Shown: positions 9,328-18,287 of the stretch, in pieces
Numbering within the stretch: position 1 is the stretch's first letter
How the letters are laid out: the number at the start of each line of letters is the position of its first letter
DNA from: Planococcus maritimus
GTDB taxonomy: Bacteria; Bacillota; Bacilli; Bacillales_A; Planococcaceae
Direction of reading: 5' to 3'
Assembly: GCF_001687625.2 (NCBI RefSeq)
Contig: NZ_CP016538.2
Span: 2,324,501 to 2,388,500, forward strand
DNA length: 64,000 nt
Made by a program: the position numbers and the translations under genes
Notes under the pieces: generated by a model
Told to the model about the DNA's origin: nothing
Seen by the model: the letters and a program-made list of their open reading frames with translations, nothing else
Database searches by the model: none

Positions 9328-9810
9328 ATGAAGCTCTATAAATGGCTCGGCAATGAAGACGAAGCTCCTGCATTGAAAAATAAGGGCTGGTTCGTTTTAA
9401 CAAATGGCGGCGAGGCAGTGGCCATCCATGATCAAGAAGCTTTGGCTGACGACCAGACCGAAGCTTATGAAATTCTTGACCAAAAAGGCCGTCTTGAAGA
9501 TGGCGGATTTGCTGTATTCAACAATATTCCCGTAACGGATGAAGGCCGCGACCTGTTTGAATCGCGCTTTCAAAACCGGGCAGGGCTTGTTGAAAAAGAA
9601 CCGGGTTTTGCGGCGATTCGCATCTTGCGCCCGATTCATTCTGATACGTACGTCATTCTGACAATATGGGAAGACGAATCTGCGTTCACCAATTGGCAAG
9701 CGTCTCAGGCCTATTCGCACGCTCATAAAAAACGCGGCACATCAGAAGGCATCGACAAGCGGCCCAACATCTTTCCGCGCCCATCATTTGTTACGACTTA
9801 TTCGAAATAG
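9328..9810 (+). CDS. HmoB/IsdG-like haem monooxygenase family protein
   Basis: This 160-aa protein has a C-terminal ABM (dimeric alpha/beta barrel) domain: FESRFQNRAGLVEKEPGFAAIRILRP, then TYVILTIWEDESAFTNWQAS, then AYSHAHKKRG. That is the pattern of Bacillus HmoB and the IsdG relatives, in which an N-terminal extension precedes the ABM domain, as here. HmoB opens haem and releases iron. The ATG at 9328 has AAAAGAGGTG 7 bp upstream; the frame also opens earlier at 9295 without a binding site. It is monocistronic, with its own terminator, and divergent from the FemAB pair. Confidence 0.82.
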   Translation: MKLYKWLGNEDEAPALKNKGWFVLTNGGEAVAIHDQEALADDQTEAYEILDQKGRLEDGGFAVFNNIPVTDEGRDLFESRFQNRAGLVEKEPGFAAIRILRPIHSDTYVILTIWEDESAFTNWQASQAYSHAHKKRGTSEGIDKRPNIFPRPSFVTTYSK

Positions 9811-9811
9811 C

Positions 9812-9842
9812 AAAGAGGCTTCCAAATGGGAAGCCTCTTTTT
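9812..9842 (+). terminator. Rho-independent terminator
   Basis: AAAGAGGCTTCC pairs with GGGAAGCCTCTTT around AAAT and runs into TTTTT, straight after the haem monooxygenase-like gene. Confidence 0.9.
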
Positions 9843-9910
9843 GCGTGGGAACCAATGATATATCGACAAATTAGTTTTCAGTTTTTTAAGGATGCTTTTT
9901 TTCGCAGTCC

Positions 9911-9942
9911 ATAATAAAAAGCCGCAGCTGCTGCTGTGGCTT
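9911..9942 (-). terminator. Rho-independent terminator overlapping a stop codon
   Basis: On the minus strand AAGCCACAGC pairs with the CTGCGGCTT arm and is followed by TTTTATT. The start of the stem overlaps the TAA of the ATP-grasp gene. Confidence 0.8.
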
Positions 9943-11194
9943 ATGTTACTTTTTCTTCTGCAAGATAACGGGCAAGCACCATGTCCTCGCCGTTCTCAGA
10001 AATGACTTCAAGCAGCTGGTTGATTTCACGGATAGTTCCGTTCAGCTCCTCTACCGTCTGGCACACAATATTGAAACGGCCAAGCATCTGAGCGTACGAG
10101 CCCGTCACTGAGATCTCATCACCCACTTCTCGTGTAGGTACCCAGGAAATGATGGATGGCAGCTCCAGAATTTCTTTCAAGCCTTTGATCTCATGGATAA
10201 TTCCCGGACCCAAAAGTACCGATAGATTGCAGGACGGATAGCGCATAAATCCATCGTCAAAATTACTCAGGTCGTATCGGGAAATGTCTTCTCCGATGGC
10301 AAAATCAATCATCATCTCCAATAAGTTGACGTCTGTCTGGCGTTTGACGACTTGGTAATGTTGCTCCCCGCTCAGGCGGTAGCCCATCTCGTAAATATAG
10401 AAATTCCCACCCTCGTATAGAGACTGGATCAGCACAAGGCCATTTTGGAGACCCATGCCTTTCAACATTTTTCGGATATTGCCATCGTGCTTTAAAACGA
10501 ACTCAGCAAGATGGCTTGAAGGATAAATCGTTGCGACCGGCAGCGGCGGGCTTTGGTGGCCTTGATTGTGTACAAATCGGTCTGTAACAGCGGATAAAAT
10601 AACGTCGCCGTTTTGCAAGGTGTAATACATCTCCACGCCGTGGTTCGTATCGATAAAACGTTCAACGAGTACTCGGCCTTGTCGTGAAAAGCGCCGAGCT
10701 TTTTCCACCGCCTCAACTAGTTCTGCTTCACCTTGGCAGACCGTGATACCTTTGCTGGCATAGCTATCGACCGGTTTAACGATTACCGGATAGTCCACCG
10801 GCACACCATCGTTTTTTTCGTATTGCTCGATGACCGGCACATCAAAGTGCTGGCAAAATTCCTTGAATCGATCTTTGCTCGCACTGATTTCGAGGTGCTC
10901 TTTTGTGGCATAAAACGGCAGCCCAAGCCGTTCTGTTAACAATTGCGCATTCCATGTATTAATGTCATCGAAAGCTGTCAACACGCCATCGATTTGTTCC
11001 TGCCGCGCCATCTCTTCTAAAGCATCGATATCTGCCGTGCTAATGTCGAAAGCTTGATCCGCATGCCGTTTTGCTGGCGAAGTTTCGTTATTATCCGTGA
11101 CGATGGTGTACAAACCCATGCTTTTAGCCGTTTCGACCACATCGATCATGTGCGTAATGCCTCCAAGGATCAGCAGCTTTTTTTGTTTTTCCAC
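9941..11194 (-). CDS. ATP-grasp ligase 1 (carbamoyl-phosphate-synthase-like)
   Basis: This 417-aa protein has a pre-ATP-grasp Rossmann domain (KKLLILGGITHMIDVVETAK, LTAFDDINTW) followed by the ATP-grasp fold (about residues 110-320) with YPVIVKPVDSYASKGITVC binding ATP and IYEMGYRLSGEQHY supplying the metal-binding Glu. ATP-grasp enzymes join a carboxylate to an amine through an acyl-phosphate. The GTG at 11192-11194 follows AAGGGGG with 8-bp spacing and agrees with the start of its paralogue at 12520. With FemAB-like genes on both sides, peptide-like decoration of a polymer or a small peptide product is plausible but unproven. Confidence 0.87.
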   Translation of the reverse strand: MEKQKKLLILGGITHMIDVVETAKSMGLYTIVTDNNETSPAKRHADQAFDISTADIDALEEMARQEQIDGVLTAFDDINTWNAQLLTERLGLPFYATKEHLEISASKDRFKEFCQHFDVPVIEQYEKNDGVPVDYPVIVKPVDSYASKGITVCQGEAELVEAVEKARRFSRQGRVLVERFIDTNHGVEMYYTLQNGDVILSAVTDRFVHNQGHQSPPLPVATIYPSSHLAEFVLKHDGNIRKMLKGMGLQNGLVLIQSLYEGGNFYIYEMGYRLSGEQHYQVVKRQTDVNLLEMMIDFAIGEDISRYDLSNFDDGFMRYPSCNLSVLLGPGIIHEIKGLKEILELPSIISWVPTREVGDEISVTGSYAQMLGRFNIVCQTVEELNGTIREINQLLEVISENGEDMVLARYLAEEKVT

Positions 11195-11437
11195 AGAAAA
11201 CACCCCCTTCAAATTAATGAGCATTATGTGCTATCTTTTCTTCCTCATCTCCGGATACTGGTCAATTCTCTTCTTCATTTGTAGACCAAATTTACCAATC
11301 AGCAGGTTGTTTTGTCAATCTTAAAATCTGAAAAAAACGAAATTTCTTCCTATTTAATATACTTTACCTCTTTTTAACCCCAAAACCTTATCGTGAAAGC
11401 AGCAAGAATACCACTTAATTGAAGGAGGAAGAGAACC

Positions 11438-12427
11438 ATGTCAGTACCTACTAAACTAGCGGTTCCGGACATCTTCTTTACACCTGAATGGAATGAGGCT
11501 TACGCCGCACACGAAGGAGGGGAATTTCAACAGTTTGAATGGAAAAGTGATATCGGCCATATTATTTACCCTTTTATTAAACGTCCGGTTCCCCTTTTAG
11601 ATGGCTGGTTTGATACAATCACTGCATTCGGGCAAAGCGGGCCGGTTATCATTGAAGCCACAGAAGGGCAGCGCCGGGCATTGGTTGAAGAATTCGATGC
11701 AGCGTTCCAAGAATATTGCGACCAGCAGCACATTGTTTCTGAATACATTCGATTCAGCTCCTGGGTTAAAAATGCCGAAGACTTCTTCCCCCTTTATGGC
11801 TTGGATATGCGTGGCATTGTCATGTATATTGACTTAACCGTTGAAGATCCTTTCCGCTACGAGTTTTCATCGGCCGCGCGCCAGCAAGTGCGCCGCGCCT
11901 TGAAAAATGGCGTGACGGTCGAATACGATTTCACCGGAGAAACACTCGATGATTTTTACCGGCTGTATGGACTTACCGCCGACCGTAACGAGTTTCCAGA
12001 TCATTATTTATTCGAACACGGGATGTTGAAAAATTCTTTCCAAGGTCTCAAAGGCAAGCAATTTTTGCTCAATGCGAAATTTGAAGGCAAGATTGTTTCT
12101 TCTGCGTTAATTGTCCATCACGGCGATTATATGCATTATCACCTGGTCGCCAATGACCCCGAATATTTCCGCTGTGCCGGTAATTCACTGATTATGGCAG
12201 AAGCATGCAATTACGGGAAAGCACATGGTTTTTCCCAGCTTCATCTGGGCGGTGCCACAAACGATGCTCTCTACCGGTTCAAACGGCGATTCACCAAAAC
12301 AGAGCCGCTTGAGATTTTGACCGGCAAGCGGATTCGCAATACAGAGGTGTATGGCAAACTGACAGAACTGAAACGCCTCCAATTTGGCATTAAAAATCCC
12401 GGCCACTTCCCTTTATACAGAGCTTAA
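11438..12427 (+). CDS. FemAB-like GNAT-fold acyltransferase 3
   Basis: This 329-aa protein shows the same family marks as the genes at 6.9-9.1 kb (TAFGQSGPVII, EYIRFSSWVKNAEDF, FSSAARQQVRRALKNGV, MHYHLVANDPEYFRCAGNSLIMAEACNYG, HLGGATNDALYRFKRRF) but is more divergent: the HLSG segment reads HLVAND and the HxGGG motif is HLGGA. The ATG follows GGAGGAAGAGAACC. It faces the minus-strand ATP-grasp gene at 9941 back to back across a 243-bp promoter region and ends at a strong terminator. Confidence 0.87.
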   Translation: MSVPTKLAVPDIFFTPEWNEAYAAHEGGEFQQFEWKSDIGHIIYPFIKRPVPLLDGWFDTITAFGQSGPVIIEATEGQRRALVEEFDAAFQEYCDQQHIVSEYIRFSSWVKNAEDFFPLYGLDMRGIVMYIDLTVEDPFRYEFSSAARQQVRRALKNGVTVEYDFTGETLDDFYRLYGLTADRNEFPDHYLFEHGMLKNSFQGLKGKQFLLNAKFEGKIVSSALIVHHGDYMHYHLVANDPEYFRCAGNSLIMAEACNYGKAHGFSQLHLGGATNDALYRFKRRFTKTEPLEILTGKRIRNTEVYGKLTELKRLQFGIKNPGHFPLYRA

Positions 12428-12428
12428 A

Positions 12429-12470
12429 AAAGCGCTGGACCCTCAAAAGGTCCAGCGCTTTGCTATTTTT
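12429..12470 (+). terminator. Rho-independent terminator
   Basis: AAAGCGCTGGACC pairs with GGTCCAGCGCTTT over 13 bp around a 7-nt loop, then TGCTATTTTT. It ends the plus-strand acyltransferase gene. Confidence 0.92.
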
Positions 12471-12478
12471 CAGCATAC

Positions 12479-12512
12479 AAAAACAGCGTGGCACGAGTCC
12501 CGCTGCTTCGTA
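12479..12512 (-). terminator. Rho-independent terminator
   Basis: Read on the minus strand, CAGCGGGAC and its partner GCCACGCTG form a stem followed by TTTTTG, just past the second ATP-grasp gene. Confidence 0.75.
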
Positions 12513-12519
12513 GTTAATA

Positions 12520-13788
12520 TTAAGAAGCATTCATTTTCGCTTGTTGAAAGCGAGCCATAATCATATCGCTGCCATCCTCTGAACGAATATCAAGCGTAGA
12601 ATAGATGTTTTCAATCGTTTCTAGCAGATGTTGTTGGGACGAGGCAAGCACGTTAAATCGGCCAAACATTTGAGAGTAGGAGCCTGTGCGCTCGATCACT
12701 TGGCCTAGAGAACGATTGATGACGCAGGAAATCACTTCCGGCATTGCTTTTACTGCATCTAATCCGTGAATTTCCGTAATCGTTCCAGGCATAAGTAAGA
12801 TCGGCAAATTGGCAGCAGGATATAGCATTGGAGCATGGTCAAAATATTCGATGGGATGCTTGGCGGTATCTTCGCCAATAGAGAAATCAAGCATCATTTC
12901 CAATAAATGGACGCCCGTCTGCTTGTGGATAATATGATAATGCTGTTCGCCACTAAACCGAAAGCCCATCTCGTATACATATATCTTGCCATCTTCATAA
13001 AGTGTCTGGATGAACACCAAGCCGTTTTTGATGCCCATGCTGCGGATCATGGCGCGCACCTTTGAATCGACTTCCTCTATATATTGCTGTTGATGCTGTG
13101 AGGGAAACAACATCGCCACAGGCAAAGGTGGGTATTCTTTAGATTGCTGATGGGTGAAGCGGTCCGTGACGGCAGTCAGGACGAGATGGCCGTCCCTGGC
13201 AGTGTAGAATGCCTGGACGCCGATGTCTGAATCAACAAAACGCTCGAGCATGACCTTGCCCGATTTGGATTCCCCGACTGCCTTCTGGACCCCCTTTGCG
13301 AGTTCCTCCTCACCGTAACACACCGTGATTCCTTTGCTTGCGTAACTATCGACGGGTTTGACGATAACCGGAAACTCTACAATTGGAAGTGCTATATCTC
13401 TAGCTGGATCGCATTTATATTCTTCAACGACCGGCACGCCAAATGTCCGGCAATAGTCCTTGAAACGGTCTTTATGCGAAGTGACATCAAGTTGTGCCGG
13501 CGTAGCGTAAAACGGCAATTGAAGCGTTTTGCACAATGCTACGGCATGCCAAGTGTTCACATCGTCAAATGCGGTAAAGACGCCGTCAATTTGCTCTTTT
13601 CTGCCAATTTCAGCAAGCTTCTGGATATCTGCAGTGCTAACATCATACGATTGATCCGCTATTTTCTTTGCTGGGGACCCGGCCATATTGTCGGTGACGA
13701 TTGTATAATAGCCAATGCGTTTGGCTGTTTCTACTACATTCACCATATGAAACGTACCACCAAGAATTAAAATTTTCTTTTTCCCCAT
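12520..13788 (-). CDS. ATP-grasp ligase 2 (paralogue of the 9941 gene)
   Basis: This 422-aa protein is collinear with the ATP-grasp protein at 9941-11194: KKKILILGGTFHMVNVVETAK at the start, FTAFDDVNTW, FPVIVKPVDSYASKGITVCYG, then VYEMGFRFSGEQHYH. By eye roughly half the residues match, so this is an old duplication rather than a recent copy. The ATG at 13786-13788 has GGAGGGGT 4 bp upstream. It is the last gene of a minus-strand run beginning at 18154. Two related ligases suggest two condensation steps, which is inference. Confidence 0.87.
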   Translation of the reverse strand: MGKKKILILGGTFHMVNVVETAKRIGYYTIVTDNMAGSPAKKIADQSYDVSTADIQKLAEIGRKEQIDGVFTAFDDVNTWHAVALCKTLQLPFYATPAQLDVTSHKDRFKDYCRTFGVPVVEEYKCDPARDIALPIVEFPVIVKPVDSYASKGITVCYGEEELAKGVQKAVGESKSGKVMLERFVDSDIGVQAFYTARDGHLVLTAVTDRFTHQQSKEYPPLPVAMLFPSQHQQQYIEEVDSKVRAMIRSMGIKNGLVFIQTLYEDGKIYVYEMGFRFSGEQHYHIIHKQTGVHLLEMMLDFSIGEDTAKHPIEYFDHAPMLYPAANLPILLMPGTITEIHGLDAVKAMPEVISCVINRSLGQVIERTGSYSQMFGRFNVLASSQQHLLETIENIYSTLDIRSEDGSDMIMARFQQAKMNAS

Positions 13789-13934
13789 CCATACCCCTCC
13801 GCTTCGCATGAATCATGCACCTATAGTATAAAAATTAATTCAAAATATCTAATTTTATTGATGATGATAATACAAAAATACCAATTAAAAACCATCGAGT
13901 CAATAATAATCTGAAAATTCAGGTATAAAATCCC

Positions 13935-15458
13935 TTATTCTAACGGCAATGTATGTGAAACCATCCAGCTCTTGTCATTTCGATTATAAAAGGCTGTAAT
14001 TTTGTAGCCGATTCCTGCAGGCGCAAGTACTCCTTCACCGCCGGGTTTGTTGTTGACTTTGGCGTTGTCACAAATGAGCCGGACTTCCTGGCCGCCGCTA
14101 TGCTCGACAAAGATTTCGACTTCTTCATTAAATTTATGCGTCGGCGCTGGCGGCAGTTTAACAATCTCTGTCTGCGACGTGCCATTTTTCCGATTGACCG
14201 TAATGCGCGGGGCGTCTTCCATATCTATGGGCGAACGTCCCGATTCTACAACGTATTGATGCAAGCGACCGTTATACAGGATGCTCGTTGTATTGTATTG
14301 ATAATCTTGATTATATAAAGACGTGATCGAAGCCAGCCCGTCTCCCATGCCGTCTCGTGGTTTCGCGAGAAGCGGTTCGATGATGCTAAGCCCCGATGCA
14401 TAATCGAGCAGGACATTTGCATAGCCATTATTCTCAAAATAGCTATGGTTGATGCTGCCGGAGTAGGCAGGGGTCGTATTGATTGCGCCGCTGCCGATAT
14501 GGATGCCTGCAATGCCGTTAGAGTCAAAATTCCCCCCTTGAATATGGTGGCCGTAAAGTCCGCGTACCATAAGGCCAGTCGCTGCGTTGCCGACAAAATG
14601 GCAATCGTAAATCCCGTAGACATTATTATCACTGCCCCTGTCGGTCTGCAATCCGCAGCCGAGATGGATTTTATAAGAGCTTCCCGGAGCAATCGGTTTT
14701 TTCAAAGGTGGCGACACAGTGATGCTGCGCGAGCCGACTTGATCAATATGGTAAACAGACCCTTCCCCCGTGCCCACTTTGAAATAAGCGCCGACATGGA
14801 CGTCACGCGCTGCCGGATCTAGTTGCAGGAATGAAATTTCCGTTCCTTGTCCTGAAGCACCGCTGCCTTCAATGACCGAGCCATTTTGCGAAAACTGGCA
14901 CAAGCGGTCAAACACGCATAAATTATTATTGCCCTCCTCTAAAATCTGTAAGCCGTGAACAGACCCCCACATGAACGCAGCACCCGAGAATAATTTATCG
15001 CGAATTTCACTTGCGACCATGCAAACTTTCACGAGCTGCGTATAGCCGTTTTTCGGGTCACTCCCCATAAATTGGATTCCTTTTACAGAACCGCTTCCGC
15101 CACGCATGCGCACCAAATAATCCATTGGTTCAGACGGGGCGATTTGAGTTGTTTCTGCACTATGCCCAATCCATGAAACAACCGATCCCACACCCCATTC
15201 CGGCACTTCAATCGGTCCACTGATGCGATATAAGCCAGGCGGGAAGAACAAATTCCCGCCTTTTGGCGTGCCATAAGCTGCATTAATTGCTTGCTGCAAC
15301 GCTTTCCGGTCATCAGCTTTGCCATCTCCGATTGCGCCATAAGATTTCACATTGAATAATTGATCTGCTGTCTTTTTCGGACTCCACATTTCGCGGACAA
15401 TATCTTCTTTATTGCGTGGAGGCAATTCTTTATCCCTCGCTTTTTTCCAAAATGCCAT
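13935..15458 (-). CDS. Right-handed beta-helix protein (pectate-lyase-3 / GH28-related)
   Basis: This 507-aa protein opens with the hallmark NVKSYGAIGDGKADDRKALQ and NLFFPPGLYRISGPIEV of Pectate_lyase_3 domains. A beta-helix region follows, full of N/G-rich turns (HFVGNAATGLMVRGLYGHHI, GGNFDSNGIAGIHIGSGAIN, HSYFENNGYANVLLDYASG). The last 100 residues look like a separate beta-domain. There is no signal peptide: the N-terminus is the charged MAFWKKARDKELPPRNKEDI. Polysaccharide binding, epimerisation or cleavage would fit an EPS locus; the substrate is unknown. Confidence 0.82.
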   Translation of the reverse strand: MAFWKKARDKELPPRNKEDIVREMWSPKKTADQLFNVKSYGAIGDGKADDRKALQQAINAAYGTPKGGNLFFPPGLYRISGPIEVPEWGVGSVVSWIGHSAETTQIAPSEPMDYLVRMRGGSGSVKGIQFMGSDPKNGYTQLVKVCMVASEIRDKLFSGAAFMWGSVHGLQILEEGNNNLCVFDRLCQFSQNGSVIEGSGASGQGTEISFLQLDPAARDVHVGAYFKVGTGEGSVYHIDQVGSRSITVSPPLKKPIAPGSSYKIHLGCGLQTDRGSDNNVYGIYDCHFVGNAATGLMVRGLYGHHIQGGNFDSNGIAGIHIGSGAINTTPAYSGSINHSYFENNGYANVLLDYASGLSIIEPLLAKPRDGMGDGLASITSLYNQDYQYNTTSILYNGRLHQYVVESGRSPIDMEDAPRITVNRKNGTSQTEIVKLPPAPTHKFNEEVEIFVEHSGGQEVRLICDNAKVNNKPGGEGVLAPAGIGYKITAFYNRNDKSWMVSHTLPLE

Positions 15459-15544
15459 GATTGGCCGCCCCTTTGCTGATGGAATGTCGTAAGCAAATCT
15501 TACCTGCTGAATGTTAAAAATCGGTTAAATCTGGGCAAAGAAAA

Positions 15545-15582
15545 ACAGCTCCCAAAACCAGATGCCTTCGGCGAGAGCTGTC
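15545..15582 (-). terminator. Probable terminator
   Basis: On the minus strand ACAGCTC and GAGCTGT enclose a further small stem and are followed by TTTTTCTTT. It lies between the SDR gene (15674-16447) and the beta-helix gene, so those two may be separate transcripts. Confidence 0.65.
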
Positions 15583-15673
15583 CATGAAGCTATTTATTTC
15601 TCGAGCATCGGCGCATGCCCTTTCATTAATTCCATCGATTCGATGAGCGCAGCGGCCTGCAGCACTTTTTCTC

Positions 15674-16447
15674 TTACCGTGCCCCCATGCCGCCATCTAT
15701 TCTATACTGGCTGCCTGTAATGAAGCTTGAGTCATCACTGGCTAAAAACTCTACAAGCTTAGCGACCTCTTCTGCTTGCCCGTAACGCCCTAGTGGAATT
15801 CGCGAAGAGATGGTTTGCCTTACCCGCGCAGGATCATTCTTATTTATCGATTGCTCAATGGTTTCCATCATGCTCGATGCGAGGGGAGCCGGGTGGATCG
15901 AATTCACCCTGACGGAATCTTTTGCCACTTCCAAGGCAGCTGTTTTGGTCAAACCGACGACCGCATGCTTCGCAGCCGAATAAAGGGAATTGCCGCTGCT
16001 GCCCATAAGGCCTGACACCGATGAAGTATTGATGACGCTGCCGGATTGCTGGGCAATCATCACCGGCAAAACATATTTTAGCCCCAGAAAAACCCCGCGC
16101 ACATTCAAATTCATCATTGCGTCGAAATCTGCTGTCGTTTGCTCCGTGAGAAGGGCGGTCTTCCCGATAATTCCTGCATTGTTCACGAAAACATCGATCT
16201 TCCCCCACCGCTCCACCACTTGCTTCACATAATGCTGGACAGCTTGTTCTTTGCTGACATCAGCCACCAAACCCATTATATTTTCGCTGTCGCCGAAACT
16301 GCTCACCAATTTATCCAATGCTTGTTGATTGAAATCGACAAGCGCGACTTTAGCGCCTTCACTTGCCAATTGCTCTGCTATGGCAGTGCCCAAGACACCA
16401 GCCGCTCCAGTGATTACCGCCACTTTCCCCTCCAGCTTTCGGTTCAT
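15674..16447 (-). CDS. SDR-family NAD(P)-dependent oxidoreductase
   Basis: This 257-aa classical short-chain dehydrogenase has the TGAAGVLGTAIAEQLASEG cofactor loop, the NNAGI motif (about residues 90-94), catalytic Ser in VINTSSV, YSAAKHAV giving the Tyr-x3-Lys pair, and C-terminal FITGSQYRIDGG. Asp in ALVDFNQQ after the second strand favours NAD(H) over NADP(H). The closest functional classes are 3-oxoacyl-ACP reductase and glucose 1-dehydrogenase types, which cannot be told apart here. It sits between the disrupted GNAT and the beta-helix gene and may act on the same sugar or polymer. Confidence 0.88.
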   Translation of the reverse strand: MNRKLEGKVAVITGAAGVLGTAIAEQLASEGAKVALVDFNQQALDKLVSSFGDSENIMGLVADVSKEQAVQHYVKQVVERWGKIDVFVNNAGIIGKTALLTEQTTADFDAMMNLNVRGVFLGLKYVLPVMIAQQSGSVINTSSVSGLMGSSGNSLYSAAKHAVVGLTKTAALEVAKDSVRVNSIHPAPLASSMMETIEQSINKNDPARVRQTISSRIPLGRYGQAEEVAKLVEFLASDDSSFITGSQYRIDGGMGAR

Positions 16448-16473
16448 GGATGCCCTCCTCCCTTAGTTTCGCT

Positions 16474-17060
16474 TTAAAAACTGTTCAGTGTTTCAGCAGA
16501 TTTACGGTTCCAATAATCCTGTTGCTCGCACAGTTCTTCATATTCTTTCTTTAATATGCCGACGATGATTCGGTCGTAATAGCGATTATTGCGATAGGCA
16601 TGCTCGCGAAGCCTGCCCTCTTCTTTCCATCCGCATTTTTGGATAAAGAGATTATAGGACGGGATATTATGCTCCACGATATCCCCGTCCAACCGGTGCA
16701 ATTGAAGCTCTTCAAACGCATATTTCATAGTAGTCATGACAGTATCACGGCCGTAGCCATGCCCCTGCATATTCTTTTTGCCGATAATGATGCCATGATA
16801 AGCCGAACGGTTTTTCAAATCGATGTCCGTGATCGTTGAAATGCCGATAAAACCGTCTTCTTGTGTATCGATCGCAAAGCGCAAATTGCGCGTATCCTGC
16901 GCTTGCCGATGAAACCATTCATTTTGCTGCTCTGATGAGATCGGATGTGACCACCCCCCAACAATTGGCCGATAGACGGATCGTTATGAAAACTTCTCAA
17001 ACTCTCCATATCGGATTTTTCTAACGCACGCAAAATGACTTTTTTGCCATGGATATTCAT
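16474..17060 (-). pseudogene. RimJ/RimL-type GNAT acetyltransferase, frameshifted in a G run
   Basis: Two overlapping frames together make one full-length GNAT. The first (from ATG 17060) reads NIHGKKVILRALEKSDMESL and DPSIGQLLGG; the second resumes with LRFAIDTQEDGFIGISTITD, then HGYGRDTVMTTMKYAFEEL and EHNIPSYNLFIQKCGWKEEG, the acetyl-CoA loop and C-terminal signatures. The break is at a run of six G (minus strand; C at 16954-16959). One extra G would restore GGWSHPISSEQQNEW and a 195-aa protein of normal length. It may be a true mutation, a phase-variable tract or an assembly error. Confidence 0.82.
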
Positions 17061-17102
17061 TGAAACCCCTCCTTTTTTATATGAAGCATTTGTATTCGCT
17101 TG

Positions 17103-18154
17103 TTAAGGCTTGCGATAGATAGGGAAGAACCCTTCGCCCTCATTCGCCTTGCCTTTTAGCTGCGCAAGTTTCTCATATACATCAGGTTGGTAAATATTGG
17201 TCCCTAAATAATAATCATAGTGGTTCTGATTAGTAAACGACGATTTATACTTGAATAAAGAATCGCCCTCTTGATAGCCCCCTCCCAAATGGAGCGTTTT
17301 GCAGCCTTTGCCTTTTGCAAAAGCGACCATGAAATCGAACAACAAATTATTCGGCCTCATACTCAAATACCTTTTGTCAGAGGCCCCAAGTGATAATGCG
17401 CAAAACGCTTGGCCGTGAGCACGATCGCCGCCGCAATGACTTGCTCTTCGTGGAAAACAAATAGCAAATGTGACTTTGAAATGGCTGTATCCGCCAATTG
17501 CTGTTTAAGCTGCGCTTCACTGAAATAGTAATAATAAGCAGCCGATTTTCGCTGCATCGTTTCATTGTAAAGTTTGAGAAATATACCTATATTCTTGTCG
17601 CTTTTTTCAACTGCCCGGCAATAAAGCTGATGCGAACGCGCCTTTTTGATATTACGCTTGGCCATATGGCTATAATGCTGTTGAATTGCCGAAAGTTCTC
17701 CTGCCAGGTTGACGGCCGTCGTTTTCCGGATGTATTGCAATGTACAATAGCCTTGCAAATAATGGGCATTCTCCAGCAGTGGATGCATGCGCACAATCTC
17801 TGAAACGATATTGGAGTTTTGGCAATACGCTTGGAACAATTCGCGGAATTCCTCGAGAACTCCGGGATCTCCTGAAATCAGAGGCCCTCCATAACCATAA
17901 GCCGATGTTATGTCATAGAGCGGCGGCCCAGCGATATCCGCATCGATTTTCCTGATGATGAAGGGATAAATCACGCTTCCCAGGCTGTTTTGAAAATGAA
18001 CCAATTTAGCTTGCCCTTGTTCTTTTTTGGCATTCCATTCATTGTACTCATAGGTATAGTAGACATCCTGTAGGGCGAAATCATTTACTGCCCGGTTCCA
18101 CTGCTCTTTCGTATCGATAATGGCCATGCTCGGCACCCGAATGTCCAGCGTCAT
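17103..18154 (-). pseudogene. FemAB-like GNAT-fold acyltransferase 4, frameshifted in a G run
   Basis: The upstream part (ATG 18154, GGGGGTGAAGAG binding site) runs to AHYHLG and then leaves frame, ending at 17363; the downstream part resumes with SMRPNNLLFDFMVAFAKGKG, HLGGGYQEGDSLFKYKSSF and GFFPIYRKP. Adding one G to the four-G run (C at 17384-17387) gives HLGASDKRYLSMRPNNLL and a continuous protein of about 350 aa matching the FemAB-like family (SAYGYGGPLI, IVRMHPLLENAHYL, SHMAKRNIKKA). As it stands the C-terminal GNAT half is separated. The gene next door has the same kind of lesion. Confidence 0.82.
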
Positions 18155-18287
18155 CTCTTCACCCCCCATTGATTATTGATCGGCATCGTTGTTCTATATC
18201 TAAATGCATTATCAATCTTCAAGGTTAAAGACTAGTTAAATTTTCGATGCTAGTTAAATTTTTTTATTGGAAAATGTTGAAAAATAA

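Noticed and set aside
15590-15680. Short minus-strand peptide (VREKVLQAAALIESMELMKG and onward) between SDR and terminator
   Set aside because: It has a coding-like composition, but only a GTG without a binding site; it may be a gene remnant, so it is not listed as a gene.
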